64,000 bases of DNA from DATKWD01 sp035529695 (GTDB lineage: Bacteria > Actinomycetota > Acidimicrobiia > Acidimicrobiales > Salinilacustritrichaceae). Under the pieces are notes generated by a model. The model was not told the DNA's origin, did not search any database, and saw only the letters and a list, made by a program, of their open reading frames with translations. Shown here piece after piece: positions 52,326 through 60,985 of the stretch. Where the stretch lies: positions 111,256 to 175,255 of the forward strand of contig DATKWD010000092.1 in assembly GCA_035529695.1 (NCBI GenBank), written 5' to 3'. The position numbers and the translations under genes were made by a program. The first letter of the stretch is position 1; each line of letters opens with the position of its first letter.

Positions 52326-53366
52326 GTGCTTCCATCCGTCGCAGTCGAACTGTTCCATCATCAACACGGGCTGCTCGCGAAACGTCAGCTTCTCGATCGG
52401 CTGTCGCCGAGCGATCGGCGACGCGTCTATCGGCATCCCGAGGTCGAGCACCTCTCGACCCGCGTGGTTCGCCACCGGGTGGCTCCGCGGTCGCTCGGTG
52501 CGCAGCTCATCGGTCCGGTACTCGACGCGCTCCCGGCGGTCCTGTGGGACGCGTCGGGAGCACGGTGGTACGGATTCGGCCGGGATTCGGATCCCGTGGT
52601 GCAGGTGGCGCGTGTCGGCAACGGTGTTCCCGGTGCGCTGGGTCGAGTGCACCGACTGGTCGACCTCTGCGAAGACGATGTCACCGACCATCACGGCGTC
52701 CCCATCGCTCGTGCTGAACGCGTCATCCTCGGCCTCGCAGCAGCTGCGACGCGCGAGTGGAAGCCCACCCGCTTTCGGAACTCCGGCCTCACCGAGGTGG
52801 AGGCGCTTCTTCCCGTCGTGCGACGGATGGCGCCAGTGCTCGATCACGCGTGGGGAATGGGATTCATCGACGGTAGGCGGATCCATGCGATGGCCGATCG
52901 CATGGGAGGCCATGGACAGGCCGGCATCATCGTGCTCCGCGAACTTCTCCGCGTTCGTCCTCCCGATTACCTTCCGCCGGAGAGCGGCCTCGAAGCCAGG
53001 TTCGAAGAGGTGATCGCCCTGCATCGACATGCGTTCCGCCGACAGGTCGAGCTGTTCGACGACCGAGGCCTGATCGGAAGGGTCGACTACCTGGCGATTC
53101 GCAGGCCTCTCGTCGTCGAGGTCAACAGCGAGCGTTTCCACACCAGCCGGACCGACCGGGCTGCTGACGACGACCGATACGAGCGACTTCTCGCCTCCGG
53201 TCGGTCGGTGTTGGTGATCTGGGAGTACGACGTGTGGCACCGAGCCGGGCGGGTGCGGCGAGCGGTGGCGTCGTGTTTGACATCGACCGATCCGCACCCG
53301 ACCGTGCATCGACCGACCCCGCCGCCTTGGGAACTGCTCGCGGACCGCTCCGAACCGTCGACCTGA
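52326..53366 (+). CDS. DUF559-type endonuclease-fold protein with AbiEi-like N-terminus
   Basis: A 346-residue protein. Residues 1-60 are a helix-turn-helix-like segment similar to the N-terminal domain of AbiEi-type antitoxins (GLLAKRQLLDRLSPSDRR). Residues 230-330 form a Vsr/DUF559 nuclease-like domain with LEARFEEVI, VDYLAIRRPLVVEVNSERFH and DDDRYERLLASG followed by a hydrophobic strand. The Asp and Glu in these motifs could bind metal. Such proteins are abundant in actinobacteria and remain uncharacterised. The GTG start lies 125 bases after repeat copy 3, and copy 4 begins 4 bases after the stop, so this single gene fills the space between the two repeats. Confidence 0.75.
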   Translation: MLPSVAVELFHHQHGLLAKRQLLDRLSPSDRRRVYRHPEVEHLSTRVVRHRVAPRSLGAQLIGPVLDALPAVLWDASGARWYGFGRDSDPVVQVARVGNGVPGALGRVHRLVDLCEDDVTDHHGVPIARAERVILGLAAAATREWKPTRFRNSGLTEVEALLPVVRRMAPVLDHAWGMGFIDGRRIHAMADRMGGHGQAGIIVLRELLRVRPPDYLPPESGLEARFEEVIALHRHAFRRQVELFDDRGLIGRVDYLAIRRPLVVEVNSERFHTSRTDRAADDDRYERLLASGRSVLVIWEYDVWHRAGRVRRAVASCLTSTDPHPTVHRPTPPPWELLADRSEPST

Positions 53367-53370
53367 CGCC

Positions 53371-53419
53371 GATCCTTGTTGTTCTGCGGCCAATAATTGG
53401 CGGGAGAGCAACGAGGATC
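53371..53419. repeat. 49-bp palindromic repeat, copy 4
   Basis: Arms GATCCTTGTTGTTCT and AGAGCAACGAGGATC pair with mismatches; the core is GCGG, CCAATAATTGG, CGGG. It starts 4 bases after the stop of the DUF559-type gene and ends 10 bases before the stop of the convergent acyl-CoA ligase gene. Confidence 0.92.
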
Positions 53420-53429
53420 CGGGTGGGGG

Positions 53430-55130
53430 TCAGGTGTCGGGGCTGGTCTCGGTGTGTTCGGCCCTGAGGTCCTTCTTGAGGATCTTGCCGCTGGCGTTTC
53501 GGGGGAGTTGGTCGTCGTGGAACGTCACGATGCTGGGCACCTTGAACGGCGCGATGTGTTCGGCCAGGAACCGCTGCAGTTCATTGGCGGTGAGCTCTGC
53601 GCCGGGTCTCACGTAGACCGCCACCGCCACCTCTTCGCCGAGCCGTTCGTGAGGCACGCCGAACACCGACGCTTCGTACACCGCAGGGTGCTGGTAGATC
53701 GCGGCTTCGACCTCGGCGCAGTAGACGTTCTCGCCGGCGCGCAGGATCATGTCCTTCGCCCGGTCTTCGACGTACACGAACCCGTCGGCGTCGATCCGTC
53801 CGAGGTCACCCGAGCGCAACCATCCGTCGACGATCGTCTCGGCGGTTGCCTCCGGCTTGTTCCAGTAGCCACGGATCAGCGTCGGGCCCTTGAAGCAGAT
53901 CTCGCCCTGGACGCCACGGGGAAGCGGTCCCTCACCCGTCGCCACATCGAAGACCTCGACCTGGAGAATGGGGGTGGACCGGCCGGTGCTGGTCGGATGC
54001 GAGACGTAGTCGTCGCCGCTGTTCTGGGGCCCGTAGGCGTTCGTCTCGGTCATGCCATAGCCGATCGATGGACGACCCCGGCTGAACCCCGACTCGACCC
54101 GTTTCACCAGCTCGGGCGGGGCGGGCGCGCCGCCGCCGCCGACCGACAGCAGCGAGCTCGTGTCGCGGCTGGCGAAGTCGGGCGACTCGAGCAGGTCCCA
54201 TGACATGGTCGGCACCCCGACGAAGTTGGTCACCCGCTCGCGCTCGATCAGCTCGAGCGCGCGCTCGGGGTTCCACTTGTACATCATCACGAGCTTCGCC
54301 CCGGTCGTGAACGTCGAGAGCATGATCGGGATGCAGCCGGTGACGTGGAACAGCGGCACACACAGGATGAAGCACGGTTTGTCGGCCGGCCCATCGTCGG
54401 TGGCCACACCGTCTGCCTTTCGGAGCTGCTCGGCGGTCGCCCGACAGAAGAAGCCGAACAGGGCCTGGACGACCGCCCGGTTCGACGACACCGCACCCTT
54501 CGGGAATCCGGTGGTGCCCGACGTGTAGAGAATCGTGGCGTCGTCGTCCGGATCGATGCCGACGTCGGGCATGGCCGCGCCGGGCGTCAGCACATCCTCG
54601 AGATGCTGGGCACGTTCGGGGAGCGAGCCCTCGGCGCGCACGGCGATGGCATCGATGCCATGGGTGACGAGCGCTTCGGCCGCTCGGTCGATGCGCTCGC
54701 GGTCGGCGATCAGCACCTTCGATCCGCTGTCGGTGAGACCGTATTCGAGCTCCTGGGCGGTCCACCATGCGTTGGCCGAGACCGAGATTGCACCGATGCT
54801 CGTGATGGCCGCGAACGACATGACCCATTCGGGGTAGTTGCGCATCGCGATCGTCACGCGGTCGCCCTTGCCGACCCCGTAGTCGTGCACGAGCATCGCC
54901 GCGATCTCGTCCACCCGCGCCATGACCTCGGCGAAGGTCCAGCGTTCGTCCTCGTAGACGAGGTACTCCTGATCGGGTCGGGTCCGGGCAACCGAGAGCA
55001 GGTCCCGGAGTGTGCCTGGTGCATTCTTGAACACCTTCACCGTGACGCCGCTGATCTCGATGTCCTCGGTCTCGTACGCCTGGCCGGCGGCCGTGACCTG
55101 CGCGACGGCCTCGTCGTATGCGAGGGTCAT
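53430..55130 (-). CDS. acyl-CoA ligase (AMP-forming)
   Basis: A 566-residue ANL ligase. ILYTSGTTGFPKGAVSSN (P-loop), GYGMTETNAYG, DGWLRSGDLG, VEDRAKDMILRAGENVYCAEVE and LPRNASGKILKKDLR are present. It is similar in layout to long-chain FadD-type enzymes. It starts within the last 4 bases of the upstream SDR gene (55127-55130), so the two are translationally coupled and likely act on the same compound. Confidence 0.93.
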   Translation of the reverse strand: MTLAYDEAVAQVTAAGQAYETEDIEISGVTVKVFKNAPGTLRDLLSVARTRPDQEYLVYEDERWTFAEVMARVDEIAAMLVHDYGVGKGDRVTIAMRNYPEWVMSFAAITSIGAISVSANAWWTAQELEYGLTDSGSKVLIADRERIDRAAEALVTHGIDAIAVRAEGSLPERAQHLEDVLTPGAAMPDVGIDPDDDATILYTSGTTGFPKGAVSSNRAVVQALFGFFCRATAEQLRKADGVATDDGPADKPCFILCVPLFHVTGCIPIMLSTFTTGAKLVMMYKWNPERALELIERERVTNFVGVPTMSWDLLESPDFASRDTSSLLSVGGGGAPAPPELVKRVESGFSRGRPSIGYGMTETNAYGPQNSGDDYVSHPTSTGRSTPILQVEVFDVATGEGPLPRGVQGEICFKGPTLIRGYWNKPEATAETIVDGWLRSGDLGRIDADGFVYVEDRAKDMILRAGENVYCAEVEAAIYQHPAVYEASVFGVPHERLGEEVAVAVYVRPGAELTANELQRFLAEHIAPFKVPSIVTFHDDQLPRNASGKILKKDLRAEHTETSPDT

Positions 55131-55903
55131 TTCGTGGTCGCGATCCCGCCGTCGACCGGCAGAATGGCGCCGGTCACGTAGGCCCCCGCGCGGCTTGCCA
55201 GGAACTGGGCGGCGCCGGCCATGTCGTCGGGCCGACCGATGCGACCGAGCGGAGCCGACTTCGCAATGGCATCGCCTGCTGCCTCGAGGGTCGCAGCCAT
55301 CATCTTCGACTCGAAGGGCCCCGGTGCGATGGCGTTCACCGTGATGTGCTGTGGTCCGAACTCGCGGGCCAGCACCCGGGTCAGGTGGTGCACCGCAGCC
55401 TTGGACGCCGAGTACGAGTAGGTGTTGAGCAGCGGTACTTGAAGGCCGTCGATGGATCCGATGTTGATGACTCGAGCAGGATCGTCGGCCGAGGCCGCGG
55501 CGTCGAGCAGCGGCTTGACCGCACGCGTCAGGAAGAACGGTCCCTTGAGGTTCAGGTCGAGGACCTTGTCCCAGCCCGAGGCGGGAAACGTCTCGAACGG
55601 CTCACCCCAGTTGGCGCCGGCGTTGTTGACCAGGATGTCGAGGTGGTCGATCAGCTCGGCGACTTGCTCGCCGAGCGTCAGGCACGCCTCCTCCGAAGCC
55701 AGGTCGGCGGGGATCGAGCGGCACGACCCGGCATCGAGTGCATCGAGTTCGGCTGCGACGGAATCGCACACCTCGGCCTTGCGCGAGCTGATGATCACGT
55801 GGGCACCGGCTTCGACGAAGCCGCGAGCGATCATCAGGCCGATGCCTCGGCTTCCGCCGGTCACGAGCGCGGTCTTGCCCGAGATGTCGAACAGGTCTGG
55901 CAT
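55127..55903 (-). CDS. short-chain dehydrogenase/reductase
   Basis: A 258-residue classical SDR. TGGSRGIG near residue 15, NNAGANWG near 92, INIGSIDGLQ with the active-site Ser, and YSYSASKAAVHHL with Tyr and Lys are all intact. VNAIAPGPFES follows. The upstream sequence contains GGGGACCCC close to the ATG. It is co-transcribed with the downstream acyl-CoA ligase (4-base overlap). The substrate is unknown. Confidence 0.93.
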   Translation of the reverse strand: MPDLFDISGKTALVTGGSRGIGLMIARGFVEAGAHVIISSRKAEVCDSVAAELDALDAGSCRSIPADLASEEACLTLGEQVAELIDHLDILVNNAGANWGEPFETFPASGWDKVLDLNLKGPFFLTRAVKPLLDAAASADDPARVINIGSIDGLQVPLLNTYSYSASKAAVHHLTRVLAREFGPQHITVNAIAPGPFESKMMAATLEAAGDAIAKSAPLGRIGRPDDMAGAAQFLASRAGAYVTGAILPVDGGIATTK

Positions 55904-56014
55904 GGGGTCCCCTGGGTGGTCGGTCGCTCGAAGTGCGCGAGCGGCTGCCAGTATCGCCCAGCCTCCACAGCTCGGACCAACGTCGCGGCCAGTGCCAACG
56001 CACCGGATGCGAGT

Positions 56015-56788
56015 TCAGCTGCGGATGCCCTGCTGGGCCGCCCACTCGTCGAGCGCCTCGAGGGCTTCCTCGTGCGACAGCTCGCCTCGGTCGCGCCGCA
56101 GCCCGAGCAGATGCTTGCGGGCCCTCCCGACGAGTGGTCCGGGCTCCAGCCCGAGGTGCTCCATGATCTCGGTGCCGTCCAGGTCGGGACGCTCGGCGGC
56201 CCTGGCGTCTTCGCGGGCCAGGTCGTTGATGCGTTCTTCGAGCTCGTCGATGCGGCGGTGAAGTGCCGCGACCTTCTTGGGGTTTCGGGTGGTGCAGTCG
56301 CAGCGAACGAGGTGGTTCAGTTCGCCGAGCAGGTGCCCGGCATCGCGTGCGTAGCGGCGGACCGCCGCGTCGGTCCAGGACGAGTCGAAGCCGTGGAAGC
56401 GGCCCGAGATCTCGACGAGACGGCTGACGTCGTCGACGACATCCTGCGGGTATCCGAGCTCGGTGAGACGCTGGCGCGTGATGCGGGCTCCGACGGCCTC
56501 GTGGAACCGGAAGGTGACGTTGTTGTTCTCGAAGCGGCGGGTGTCGGGCTTGGCGATGTCGTGGAACAGCGCCCCCAGCCGGACGACCAGCCGAGGATCG
56601 GTCTTGGCGGTCACGGCGATGGTGTGGGCCAACACGTCCTTGTGCTTGTGGACCGGGTCCTGCTCCATCTCGAGTCGCGGGAACTCGGGGACGAGTTCGC
56701 CCAACTCGCCCGAGTGATGTGCCTCCCACAAGCCGTCTGTGGGGTCGTCGGCGAGGACGAGTTCAGAGAGGCGTTCGTGGCCGGGCAT
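56015..56788 (-). CDS. HD-domain protein equal to the C-terminal half of a CCA-adding enzyme
   Basis: A 257-residue protein matching the C-terminal half of actinobacterial CCA tRNA nucleotidyltransferase: MEQDPVHKHKDVLAHTIAV, LVVRLGALFHDIAKPDTRRFE (HD phosphohydrolase motif), SRLVEISGRFHGFDSSWTDAAVRRY and CDCTTRNPKKVAALHRRID. The usual N-terminal 220 residues with the nucleotidyltransferase active site are absent, and no upstream frame on this strand supplies them. It could not add CCA on its own. It may be a shed or specialised HD phosphohydrolase; a complete enzyme should exist elsewhere. Confidence 0.75.
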   Translation of the reverse strand: MPGHERLSELVLADDPTDGLWEAHHSGELGELVPEFPRLEMEQDPVHKHKDVLAHTIAVTAKTDPRLVVRLGALFHDIAKPDTRRFENNNVTFRFHEAVGARITRQRLTELGYPQDVVDDVSRLVEISGRFHGFDSSWTDAAVRRYARDAGHLLGELNHLVRCDCTTRNPKKVAALHRRIDELEERINDLAREDARAAERPDLDGTEIMEHLGLEPGPLVGRARKHLLGLRRDRGELSHEEALEALDEWAAQQGIRS

Positions 56789-56863
56789 CGCGGAGAGTTG
56801 TACTTGATCGCGTGGGCCATGCCGAAGTGGGATGCTGCCACCCGACCAGACGACGGAGGATCC

Positions 56864-57895
56864 ATGAAGCTCGACCTGATGACGGGTGGTCGCAAGCTGC
56901 GCGATGTCGCCGACCTGGCCCGTCGGGCCGAGGCGGCCGGGATCTCGGGGATGATCCTGACCGAAGGCGGTCGGACCGCGTATCTCAGTGCCGCTGCGGC
57001 CGCGCTCGCCACCGAGGACTTCGAGATCGGCACGGGCATCGCGGTCGCGTTTCCCCGTTCGCCCATGGTGACCGCCCAGTGCGCCTGGGAACTCGCCGAT
57101 GCGTCAGCCGGACGGTTCCACCTCGGCCTCGGCACGCAGGTGCGTGCCCACATCGAGCGCCGGTACGGCACCGACTTCGACCCACCGGGGCCACGCCTCC
57201 GCGAGTACGTCCTGGCCCTTCGGGCGATCTTCCGGGGGTTCCAGGGCACCGAGAAGCTCGACTTCCACGGCGACTATCACGACTTGTCCCTGTTGCCTGC
57301 GATGTGGTCGCCAGGACCGATCGATCATCCCGACGTGCCGATCCTCGTCGCGGCAGTCGGTCCGTGGATGACCCGCATGGCCGGCGAGGTGGCCGATGGC
57401 ATCCACGTGCACCCGTTCCACTCGCCGACCTACCTGCGCGAGCGGCTGCTGCCGTCCGTGGCGCAGGGCGCCGTCAATGCCGACCGTGACCCCAGCGACA
57501 TCGAGCTGGTCATCCCGGCCTTCACGATCGTGGGTGACACCGAGGAGGAACGCGAGCCGCTCCGCCAGCAGGCCCGCACCCAGATCGCCTTTTACGGCTC
57601 GACCCGCAACTACGCGTTCATGTTCGACATGCTCGGCTTCGAGGGCACCTCGGCGCGCCTGAACGAGAAGATGAAGGTGGGCGACATCGGGGGCATGGCC
57701 GAGCTGATCACCGACGAGATGCTCGAGCACTACGCCATCACCTCGACCTGGGACGACCTGCCGGGTGCGCTGGTCGACCGCTACGGCGGACTGGCCAGTC
57801 GAGTCGTGATGTACTTCATCGACGGCATGGCGGCGAAGGACCCCACGATGCTCGACCGCTTCGGCGAGGTCGCCGGGGCCATCGCCGACGCCTGA
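56864..57895 (+). CDS. LLM-class F420-dependent oxidoreductase
   Basis: A 343-residue TIM-barrel LLM enzyme. KLDLMTGGRKLRDVADLA, IGTGIAVAFPRSPM, GRFHLGLGTQVRAHIERRYG and PVILVAAVGPWMTRM-like segments (here PILVAAVGPWMTRMAGEVADG) match the F420-binding group. ATG at 56864 has ACGGAGGA 4 bases upstream. It is divergent from the HD-domain gene and 3 bases before the DUF1990 gene. The likely substrate is unknown; relatives act in xenobiotic or sterol breakdown. Confidence 0.9.
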   Translation: MKLDLMTGGRKLRDVADLARRAEAAGISGMILTEGGRTAYLSAAAAALATEDFEIGTGIAVAFPRSPMVTAQCAWELADASAGRFHLGLGTQVRAHIERRYGTDFDPPGPRLREYVLALRAIFRGFQGTEKLDFHGDYHDLSLLPAMWSPGPIDHPDVPILVAAVGPWMTRMAGEVADGIHVHPFHSPTYLRERLLPSVAQGAVNADRDPSDIELVIPAFTIVGDTEEEREPLRQQARTQIAFYGSTRNYAFMFDMLGFEGTSARLNEKMKVGDIGGMAELITDEMLEHYAITSTWDDLPGALVDRYGGLASRVVMYFIDGMAAKDPTMLDRFGEVAGAIADA

Positions 57896-57898
57896 GCG

Positions 57899-58468
57899 AT
57901 GGGGATCATCCGCCTGCGGCGCCCGTCGCCCGAACAGCTCGCTGCGATCGCACTCGATGCGCACGACGGAGCGCTGACCTATGACGAGGTCGGGGGCACG
58001 CTCGCCGGCGCGGCACCATCAGGCTTCCACCACATCGCCACACAGGTCGAGCTCGGGCGGGGCGCGGACATCTTCGACGCGGCCAGCGAGGCGCTGCGTG
58101 GCTGGGCACCTCAGCGGGGCTCGGGGCTGGTGGTCGCAGAAGGGGCAGCGCTGGTCGAGGGCTCCGTCGTCGCGCTCGCCGCACCGATTCCCGTCGGCTT
58201 CGTCCTCGTCGTCTGCCGCATCGTGGCGGTCATCGACCAGCCATCGCGATTCGGGTTCGCCTACGGCACGCTCGGTCGCCATCCCGAGTCGGGCGAGGAA
58301 CTGTTCGTGATCGAGCGCAGCGAGGACGACACCGTCCGCTTCCGCATCGAGGCGTTCTCGCGCCCGCACTCGATCCTCGTGCGGTTGGCGGGCCCGATCG
58401 GCCGACGCATGCAGGCGAAGGCGACCCAGGACTACCTCGACGCCATGTGCCGCGCGATTGGCGGTTGA
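57899..58468 (+). CDS. DUF1990 family protein
   Basis: A 189-residue protein with the DUF1990 pattern: LTYDEVGGTL near residue 28, GFHHIATQVELGRG, FAYGTLGRHPESGEELF, and FSRPHSILVRLAGP. It has no membrane segment and no catalytic motif. It follows the LLM gene by 3 bases, and the pair is likely co-transcribed. The domain has no established function. Confidence 0.85.
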   Translation: MGIIRLRRPSPEQLAAIALDAHDGALTYDEVGGTLAGAAPSGFHHIATQVELGRGADIFDAASEALRGWAPQRGSGLVVAEGAALVEGSVVALAAPIPVGFVLVVCRIVAVIDQPSRFGFAYGTLGRHPESGEELFVIERSEDDTVRFRIEAFSRPHSILVRLAGPIGRRMQAKATQDYLDAMCRAIGG

Positions 58469-58561
58469 GTTCCCGCTCTTCTCGCTCGTTCCTCGCAACG
58501 GGCTGTCCTGGCCACGGTCGAGCGGTTGCGTGCTGGCGAACGCCGCCGATCCGTTCGGGCT

Positions 58562-60940
58562 CTACGTCGGGATCCAGACGAGGCCGAGCTCGCCGACGGT
58601 GATGTCGTTCCTCTCGAGGCCGACTGCGAGCGGTTCGATGGCCTCGGCCTTGGTCGACCACTCGTCGTCGAGTTCGAGGAGCTGGTCCTCGAGGTCGGCT
58701 TCGACCGCCTCGAGTTCTTCGACCTTCGCGTCGGCCTTCACCTTGGCCGTCTCGAGCCGGGACTGGGCTGCATCGGTGGTTGATCGCCGCGACGAGGCGC
58801 CCTTGAGTTTGCCGACGATCGAACTCGCGGACTTCTTGCCGCCGAGGATGCTGCCGAGCAGGTCGCCTGCGCCCGAGAGCAGTTCGTGGCGCTTCTTGTT
58901 CTCCTTGGCATCGTCGAGTTCCTCGATGCGCGCCTGCGCCGCCTCGATCTGATCGCGAAGCCGCTCGGCCTTGCTCGTCAGCTTGTCGCGCAGCTTGGAC
59001 GCCTCGGCATCCATGGCGTCGTCGGCTGCTGCTTGGCACCGGGCGGCGAATTCCTCCGCGGACTCGCCGGGGCGGCTCGCCAACTTCAGTTCGGGGTTCT
59101 GGAACAAGTCGAGGGTCTCGCGCGCGTACAGGTGGTCCTTGAGCGCCTTCTCGGCCGTGGTCCACCAGTTCTTGGTGTTCAGCTTTGCCTCGGGGAGCAC
59201 GAACACCCGGCCCGCAGGCGGCTCGGACCCGAGGTCGCGGTCATCGAAGTCGACCTCGACGAGTGCGGTCGGATCGAACGTCTCGCCCGACAGCGGTATG
59301 ACGGCCTCCCATTCCTCGGTGTGTCGGAGGTCGCCCTTGGTCTCGTCGAAGAACAGTTGGAGCCTGGCGATCACCGCCGGTTGCAGTCGGTTGCCGTCGG
59401 CACTGCCGCCGACCTCGCCCAGCCACGGAGTTGCGGGGACCACGAAACGGGCCGACCGACCCTCTGTGACCTCGGGCATGACGGTGGTTTCGTCTTCGCC
59501 GACCTCGGCCTCGACCGGGACGGGCGGCGCGGCCGGGGTCGCCGCGCTCAGGGCCTCGGTGGGTTCGGGCGCCGTCGTCGGTGCATCACCAGCTGGCTCG
59601 ACGCCGGGCAGCGAGCCGAGCTGCCCTTTGGTGAGCGGCCCAGCCAGGTACGACATGGCCCAGCGCGTCGTGAACACCGACGGCAGTTCCGTCCCGGTCT
59701 GATGCAGCACGAACTCGCGCTTGTCGAGCCCGCTGATGGTCGCGTCGATCTGGGCGACGTCGACCTCGCCGCCGGCCGAGGTCATGCCCTCGAGGAGTCG
59801 CGCCTTGTCGCGCTCGGTCTGGAGCCGACCGATCATCCAGGTTCCGGCGTTCGAGATCGCCTTGTAGTCGAGGTCGACCGGGTTCTGGGTGGCGAGCACC
59901 ATGCCCACGCCATAGGCACGCGCCTGTTTGAGAATGGTGAGGATCGGCTTCTTGGCAGGAGGTGCCGCCGTGGGTGGCACGTATCCGTACACCTCGTCCA
60001 TGTAGACGAGCGCACGCAGCTGAGGCGATCCGGGCTGCGACCGCATCCAGGTGACCACCTTCGAGAGGATCAGGGTCACCACGAACTGGCGCTCCTGCTC
60101 GGACAGGTGTGCCAGATAGACGATGGCCGCGTTGGGCCGGTCGGTCGTGCCGAGCAGCGCACCGATGTCGAGCGGTGCGCCCTCGGCCCACGCTGCGAAC
60201 GAGGGCGAGGCGAGCAGACCGTTGATCTGCATCGCCAGCTTCGTACGGTCCGACTTGGGGAAGAACGTCTCGAGTTCGATCACGCCGAGCTTGCGCATCG
60301 GCGGGTCCTGGACCTGCTGGACGAGCGTCCCGAGATCGAGGTCCTGGCCCTCGTTCCATGCCCGCTCGACCAGGTTGACCAGCAGGATGTGCTCGCGGCT
60401 CGACAGCGGATCGGCATCGATCCCCATGAGCCCGAGCAGGCCCGAGACGAGACCGTCGGCTTCGTCGCTACGCGACTCGTCGTCGTCCCCCACGGGTGCC
60501 TTCATCGACCCGATGATGTTGAGGGGAGTCGCCGCGGACGACCCGGGGGTGTAGACGTTGAGGTCGGCTTTCGCGTGGAGCGCGGCAATCCGGTCGCCGG
60601 TGATACCCCAGCCTTCGAGGCCGGTCCTCCACATCTCCGCCGTGGCTGCGGCATCGGTGCCGGGTGGGACCCACGGCGCGAACTCGTCTGCGCTCAGGCC
60701 CGGGAAGCCCAGCAGCAGGTTGGTCATGTCGCCCTTGGGATCGAGCACGAGCGTCGGGATGCCCTGGAGCAACGACTCCTCGAGCAGGTCGATGGCCAGG
60801 CCGGTCTTGCCCGAACCCGTCATCCCGACGATCACGCCATGGGTGGTGAGCTCGTCGGGGTCGAACCTCAGGTCGTCCACGGTGCGCTCATGGTTGACGG
60901 CGTCGACGACGCCGCCCAAGAGGAGGTCTCGGTCGCCCAT
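58562..60940 (-). CDS. HerA-like ATPase with coiled-coil C-terminus
   Basis: A 792-residue ATPase of the HerA/FtsK superfamily. Walker A is GMTGSGKTGLA near residue 40, VLDPKGDMTNL is in the first strand, Walker B is ALVYMDEVYGYVP, and MVLATQNPVDLDYKAISNA is the sensor/arginine-finger region. After residue 430 there is a Pro-rich linker, then a helical coiled-coil stretch (about 600-760) rich in Lys, Glu, Asp and Ala. Such stand-alone HerA proteins are common in actinobacteria and uncharacterised; DNA translocation is inferred from the family. TACCGT lies 8 bases before the ATG. It follows the Hsp70-PBP gene by 45 bases. Confidence 0.82.
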   Translation of the reverse strand: MGDRDLLLGGVVDAVNHERTVDDLRFDPDELTTHGVIVGMTGSGKTGLAIDLLEESLLQGIPTLVLDPKGDMTNLLLGFPGLSADEFAPWVPPGTDAAATAEMWRTGLEGWGITGDRIAALHAKADLNVYTPGSSAATPLNIIGSMKAPVGDDDESRSDEADGLVSGLLGLMGIDADPLSSREHILLVNLVERAWNEGQDLDLGTLVQQVQDPPMRKLGVIELETFFPKSDRTKLAMQINGLLASPSFAAWAEGAPLDIGALLGTTDRPNAAIVYLAHLSEQERQFVVTLILSKVVTWMRSQPGSPQLRALVYMDEVYGYVPPTAAPPAKKPILTILKQARAYGVGMVLATQNPVDLDYKAISNAGTWMIGRLQTERDKARLLEGMTSAGGEVDVAQIDATISGLDKREFVLHQTGTELPSVFTTRWAMSYLAGPLTKGQLGSLPGVEPAGDAPTTAPEPTEALSAATPAAPPVPVEAEVGEDETTVMPEVTEGRSARFVVPATPWLGEVGGSADGNRLQPAVIARLQLFFDETKGDLRHTEEWEAVIPLSGETFDPTALVEVDFDDRDLGSEPPAGRVFVLPEAKLNTKNWWTTAEKALKDHLYARETLDLFQNPELKLASRPGESAEEFAARCQAAADDAMDAEASKLRDKLTSKAERLRDQIEAAQARIEELDDAKENKKRHELLSGAGDLLGSILGGKKSASSIVGKLKGASSRRSTTDAAQSRLETAKVKADAKVEELEAVEADLEDQLLELDDEWSTKAEAIEPLAVGLERNDITVGELGLVWIPT

Positions 60941-60948
60941 GGCCGACG

Positions 60949-60954
60949 ACGGTA
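60949..60954 (-). promoter_or_regulatory. -10 box of a likely leaderless promoter
   Basis: TACCGT (minus strand), 8 bases before the ATG of the HerA-like gene, inside the 45-base gap after the Hsp70-PBP stop. Confidence 0.35.
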
Positions 60955-60985
60955 GTGGGAGAGCAGCGACGGCCAGGGAGGCTCG

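Noticed and set aside
55118..56863. Long plus-strand extension upstream of the LLM gene
   Set aside because: Covers the antisense of the SDR and HD-domain genes; the real LLM start at 56864 has a good ribosome binding site.
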